The notes under the pieces were generated by a model, which ran no database searches, was not told the origin of the DNA, and worked only from the letters and a program-made list of their open reading frames with translations. A DNA stretch of 64,000 nucleotides from CBDHFN01 sp965262605 (lineage in GTDB: Bacteria > Pseudomonadota > Alphaproteobacteria > JASGCL01): the NCBI GenBank assembly GCA_965262605.1, contig CBDHFN010000003.1:1426001-1490000 (forward strand), read 5' to 3'. Both the position numbers and the translations under genes were made by a program. Each line of letters opens with the position of its first letter. The stretch's first letter is position 1. Below are positions 60,717-64,000 of the stretch, in pieces.

Positions 60717-61768
60717 ATAAATTAGCCAATCATGATTTTCGTTCAGACACAACCCAACCTTGCCACCCAAAAATATTTGAATTTATGCAAAAACATTGCG
60801 CCCGCCCGCATACAAGCTATGGTAATGGTGATTTAAATCAAGAATTAAACGCGAAAATTTCAGATATTTTTGGTAAAAAATGCACAACATATGGCGTATA
60901 TTCAGGCACGGCGGCTAATTGTTTAGCTTTATCGGCGATGACAAAGCCATATGGCGCGGTGCTTACCCCAGAATTTGGGCATTTAGCGGTTGATGAAAAT
61001 TCGGGTTTAGAATTATTTTCAGGCGGGGCAAGGGTGATGACTATCCCCACGCCAAGCGGAAAATTAACGCCAAATGATATTGATAATTACTTAGCGCATT
61101 ATCATTTTGGCTTTGTGCATAGCGTGCAACCGCAATCCTTGACAATAAGCAATTTGAACGAGCAGGGCTTAGCTTACACCAACAAAGAATTGCAAGCCAT
61201 AAGCGCAAAATGCCAAGAATATAAGTTAAATTTTCATATTGACGGCGCAAGATACGCGAATGCTTTGCTGGCAAATAACCAAAATTCCAAGGAATTATTA
61301 AACGGCGTAAATTTAGACGCTTTGACGCTTGGTTTTTCAAAAAATGGCGCGTTTGGTTGTGAAATTTTAGTTTTATTTAATGAAAATTTTCAAGAATCTT
61401 TGCCATATAATGTCAAACGGGGCGGGCATATGCCAGCGAAAGGCGAATATATTGCGGCGCAAGCTTTGGCATTGCTTGACAATGATTTATGGCTTGAAAA
61501 TGCGAAAAATGCCAATGATTTATGCCAAGAATTTGCTAAATTTTGCCAAAATCACCCAAAAATTAAAATTTTATCGGGGGGCATTGGTAATGAAATATTT
61601 ATTCAAATTCCCAAAAATTTGGCGCAAAAAGCCCTTGATTCAGGGTTTAGCTTTTATGAATGGTCAAGTCTTGACGATAAAAAATATGTTGCTGATGTAT
61701 ACCGATTCGTTTTTAGCTGGCATCACAAAGTTAAAGATTTGCATGAATTAATCGCGGTATTATCATGA
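60713..61768 (+). CDS. ltaE: Threonine aldolase family protein
   Basis: The 351-residue PLP enzyme belongs to the beta-eliminating lyase/threonine aldolase group. It has FRSDTTQPCHPKI, YGNGDLNQELN, YSGTAANCLAL, NFHIDGARYANAL, and the PLP lysine in LTLGFSKNGAFGCE. It cleaves threonine or allo-threonine to glycine and acetaldehyde. It overlaps its neighbours by 4 bp on both sides, so it sits within a tight operon from DAHP synthase to pepN. Confidence 0.9.
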   Translation: MNKLANHDFRSDTTQPCHPKIFEFMQKHCARPHTSYGNGDLNQELNAKISDIFGKKCTTYGVYSGTAANCLALSAMTKPYGAVLTPEFGHLAVDENSGLELFSGGARVMTIPTPSGKLTPNDIDNYLAHYHFGFVHSVQPQSLTISNLNEQGLAYTNKELQAISAKCQEYKLNFHIDGARYANALLANNQNSKELLNGVNLDALTLGFSKNGAFGCEILVLFNENFQESLPYNVKRGGHMPAKGEYIAAQALALLDNDLWLENAKNANDLCQEFAKFCQNHPKIKILSGGIGNEIFIQIPKNLAQKALDSGFSFYEWSSLDDKKYVADVYRFVFSWHHKVKDLHELIAVLS

Positions 61769-62541
61769 AATTTGGCATTATTCGTTCAACCACTTCAAAA
61801 AAAATTGCGGATAAAATTGCAAAAATTTTGCCAATTGAGGAAAATTTGCAAGATGCCACGCATATTTTGGTAATTGGTGGCGATGGGTCTTTGCTTCATG
61901 CGATTCGCAAACTTAAATCACTTAACCTTAGCCATAAAATAATTTATGGCATAAATAACGGCACGATTGGTTTTTTATTAAATCATTTTGATGAATCTTT
62001 AATTGCGAAAATTCCCAGAAAAATTAAGCATGCCCAGCCTGTATTGCTTAAATGCCTTGAAATGAAGGCAACTAATGCAAAGGGCGAGGTGATGAGGGGG
62101 TTTGCATTTAATGAAATTGCAATTAATCGCGCATCGGCGCAAGCCTTAAAAATGCAGGTTATTGTAGATGGCGTAGAACGAATTCCCTTATTAATAAGTG
62201 ATGGGATTATGGTTGCAACACCGCAAGGTTCAACCGCTTATAATTTTGCTTGCAATGGACCAATTTTACCGCTTCATAGTGATATTTTGGCAATGACACC
62301 CGTCAGTGTTTTTCGCCCAAGACGATGGGGTGGGGCTTTAATCCCGAACACAAGCGAAGTTATAGTCAAAATTCTTGAAGGCAATAAACGACCCGCCATT
62401 GTTGCCACCGATGCTTTGGCATTTAACAATTTAGTTGAAATACGAATCAAACAAGAAAAAGAATCTTCGGTTCATTTATTGTTTGACGAAGATAACGACT
62501 TAAAAGAACGAATTTTTAACGAACAATTTATGGTATCATGA
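61765..62541 (+). CDS. nadK: NAD kinase
   Basis: The 258-residue protein has LVIGGDGSLLHAI (about 36-48), the NNGTIGFLLN motif, and ISDGIMVATPQGSTAYNFACNGPI near residue 150, all diagnostic for NAD kinase. It phosphorylates NAD to NADP. Start and stop overlap the flanking genes by 4 bp each. Confidence 0.97.
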   Translation: MKFGIIRSTTSKKIADKIAKILPIEENLQDATHILVIGGDGSLLHAIRKLKSLNLSHKIIYGINNGTIGFLLNHFDESLIAKIPRKIKHAQPVLLKCLEMKATNAKGEVMRGFAFNEIAINRASAQALKMQVIVDGVERIPLLISDGIMVATPQGSTAYNFACNGPILPLHSDILAMTPVSVFRPRRWGGALIPNTSEVIVKILEGNKRPAIVATDALAFNNLVEIRIKQEKESSVHLLFDEDNDLKERIFNEQFMVS

Positions 62542-64000
62542 CTAAAAACAAAAACTTAAAAGACTATATTAAACCAAAATTTCAATTGCCTGAAATTGAA
62601 TTATCATTTGATTTAAATGAAAACAGAACTCTGGTTCAAGCAAAAATACTATATATTTTAGACGATAATTGCAACGAATTAAAGCTTGATGGCAAGAATT
62701 TGGAATTAACCGAATTATTATGCGATGATAAAGCAATCGGCAAACAAAATTATACCATAGATTCGGAATCTTTAACGATTCGCAATTTGCCCAAAACTGG
62801 CGAAATAACAATGCGCATTGCGATTAATCCAAAAGTTAACCGCGCATTAGAGGGGCTTTACATTGCCAACGGAATTTTTACCACGCAATGCGAAGCCGAA
62901 GGATTTCGTAAAATTTGCTATTTTGCCGACAGACCCGATGTTTTATCGCATTACCGCGTTATTATCCGCGCTGATAAATCTGTAAAGAATTTACTTAGCA
63001 ATGGGTATTTAGTTAGTAAAGGCGAATTACAAGACGGGCGCATTTTTGCCATTTGGGACGACCCATTCCCCAAACCAAGCTATTTATTTGCTTTGGTTGC
63101 CGGTGATTTAGCTGAGCATCGCGATGAATTTATGACAAAAAGCGGGCGCAAGGTGCAATTGGTGATATGGTATGAATCACAATATCAAGGGCGCACTGAT
63201 TTTGCAATGCAATGCCTTAAATCTGCTATGAAATATGACGAAGACCGATTTGGCTTGCAATATGATGGCGATATTTTTCAAATTGTTGCTATCACTGATT
63301 TTAATATGGGTGCGATGGAAAATAAATCATTAAATATTTTTAATGCAAAATATATTTTAGCTTCGCCGAAAACCAGCCTTGACCAAGATTATATGAATAT
63401 AGATTCCATTATCGCCCATGAATATTTTCATAATTGGACGGGCAATCGCGTAACGGTGCGCGATTGGTTTCAATTATCATTGAAAGAGGGTTTAACGGTG
63501 TTTCGCGACCAAGAATATTCGGCTGATAAATATTCGCGCGTGCTATGCCGCATTGACAATGTCCGCAATTTACGCACCCATCAATTTCCCGAAGATGCTG
63601 GCGGATTGGCGCATCCGATTCGCCCCGATTCTTATCAAGCGGTTGACAATTTTTATACGGCGACTATTTATGAAAAAGGCGCGGAAATTATATCAATGAT
63701 GCACCGAATCGTTGGGGAATCGCAATTTATCAAGGGGTTTTCGCAATATATCGCCAATAATGATGGCAAGCCTGCAATAATTGAAGATTTTATTGGGGCA
63801 ATTTTTGATGGCACAAATTACGATAAATCGCGGATTTTAAATTGGTATAAAACGGCGGGCACTCCGCAAATTATGATTAAAGAACGATATTATTCTAAGG
63901 CAAAGAAATATCAATTAATTCTTACGCAATTTAACGATAAAGACCCGACAAATGCGCCAGCTTATATCCCGATTGAATGCGGATTAATGGATAGCAAGGG
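62538..64000 (+). CDS. pepN: Aminopeptidase N, 3' end outside the window
   Basis: The frame opens at ATG 62538, overlapping the nadK stop by 4 bp, and runs off the window after 487 residues. It is an M1 metallopeptidase of the alpha/beta-proteobacterial PepN type. The substrate motif is MGAMENKSLN (about 255), and the zinc motif is AHEYFHNWTGNR (about 293), followed by the third ligand Glu in LKEGLTVFRDQE. DAGGLAHPIRPDSY is a further PepN hallmark. It removes N-terminal residues from peptides in the cytoplasm. The usual full length is near 870 residues, so about 380 are missing. Confidence 0.97.
   Translation, partial: MTKNKNLKDYIKPKFQLPEIELSFDLNENRTLVQAKILYILDDNCNELKLDGKNLELTELLCDDKAIGKQNYTIDSESLTIRNLPKTGEITMRIAINPKVNRALEGLYIANGIFTTQCEAEGFRKICYFADRPDVLSHYRVIIRADKSVKNLLSNGYLVSKGELQDGRIFAIWDDPFPKPSYLFALVAGDLAEHRDEFMTKSGRKVQLVIWYESQYQGRTDFAMQCLKSAMKYDEDRFGLQYDGDIFQIVAITDFNMGAMENKSLNIFNAKYILASPKTSLDQDYMNIDSIIAHEYFHNWTGNRVTVRDWFQLSLKEGLTVFRDQEYSADKYSRVLCRIDNVRNLRTHQFPEDAGGLAHPIRPDSYQAVDNFYTATIYEKGAEIISMMHRIVGESQFIKGFSQYIANNDGKPAIIEDFIGAIFDGTNYDKSRILNWYKTAGTPQIMIKERYYSKAKKYQLILTQFNDKDPTNAPAYIPIECGLMDSK

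Overview
The window looks like a chromosomal segment of a low-GC, flagellated Gram-negative bacterium, most likely an alphaproteobacterium. Supporting signs are the SapC and EipB (DUF1849) pair, a membrane-bound urate hydroxylase (PuuD) with its own cytochrome c domain, a class II DAHP synthase, an alphaproteobacterial-type short flagellin, a CIRCE-controlled groESL operon and an RpoH-like promoter before dnaK. No ribosomal RNA gene, CRISPR array, insertion sequence or phage module is visible. Species cannot be named from this window alone.

Layout. 1-4000: a minus-strand unit that begins with an AIPR-family nuclease-like protein, continues with a two-helix membrane peptide and ends with SapC and EipB. 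4074-7152: dnaK-dnaJ. 7154-12829: minus-strand housekeeping genes (cdsA, uppS, frr, yejA, fur, tRNA-Thr, sco, rpmA, rplU). 12841-15482: purine catabolism (puuD, guaD) plus a 50-residue Asn/Gln-rich microprotein. 16019-17465: a compact type II restriction-modification pair. 18161-20295: groES-groEL. 20442-22841: a large Sel1-repeat protein. 22981-33973: a surface polysaccharide and export island holding a frameshifted glycosyltransferase, a Wzx-type flippase, a three-gene NHLM/NHLP-type ABC export system, a Wzy-type polymerase and an MFS transporter. 33984-37293: glyA, dapD, dapE. 37315-40849: nuoE-nuoF followed closely by a GmrSD-like DUF262/DUF1524 gene. 41034-45436: flagellin and a double TPR-glycosyltransferase. 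45466-50412: uvrB, an outer-membrane protein and acs. 50671-57481: an amino-sugar and glycosyltransferase cluster (fdtB, fdtA, fdtC, GT61, GT2, a second TPR-glycosyltransferase). 57505-64000: purN, a hypothetical gene, rpmE, class II DAHP synthase, a small membrane protein, threonine aldolase, NAD kinase and the start of pepN.

How the genes may work together. The fdtABC trio would make a 3-acetamido-3,6-dideoxyhexose on a dTDP carrier. That sugar, the TPR-glycosyltransferases and the flagellin gene next to one of them suggest flagellin or surface glycosylation. The 22981-33973 island combines polysaccharide assembly genes with an exporter normally used for peptides. Its peptidase domain has lost two of three catalytic residues, its adaptor is unusually short, and no cargo gene is visible. 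Two single-base frameshifts at homopolymers lie in this island.

Other notable patterns are a composite non-coding repeat in two copies, each ending about 48 bp before a glycosyltransferase start codon, and a set of strong promoters whose -10 boxes lie only 6-7 bp before start codons, which implies leaderless transcripts. One pair of these sits back to back between purN and the second TPR-glycosyltransferase.
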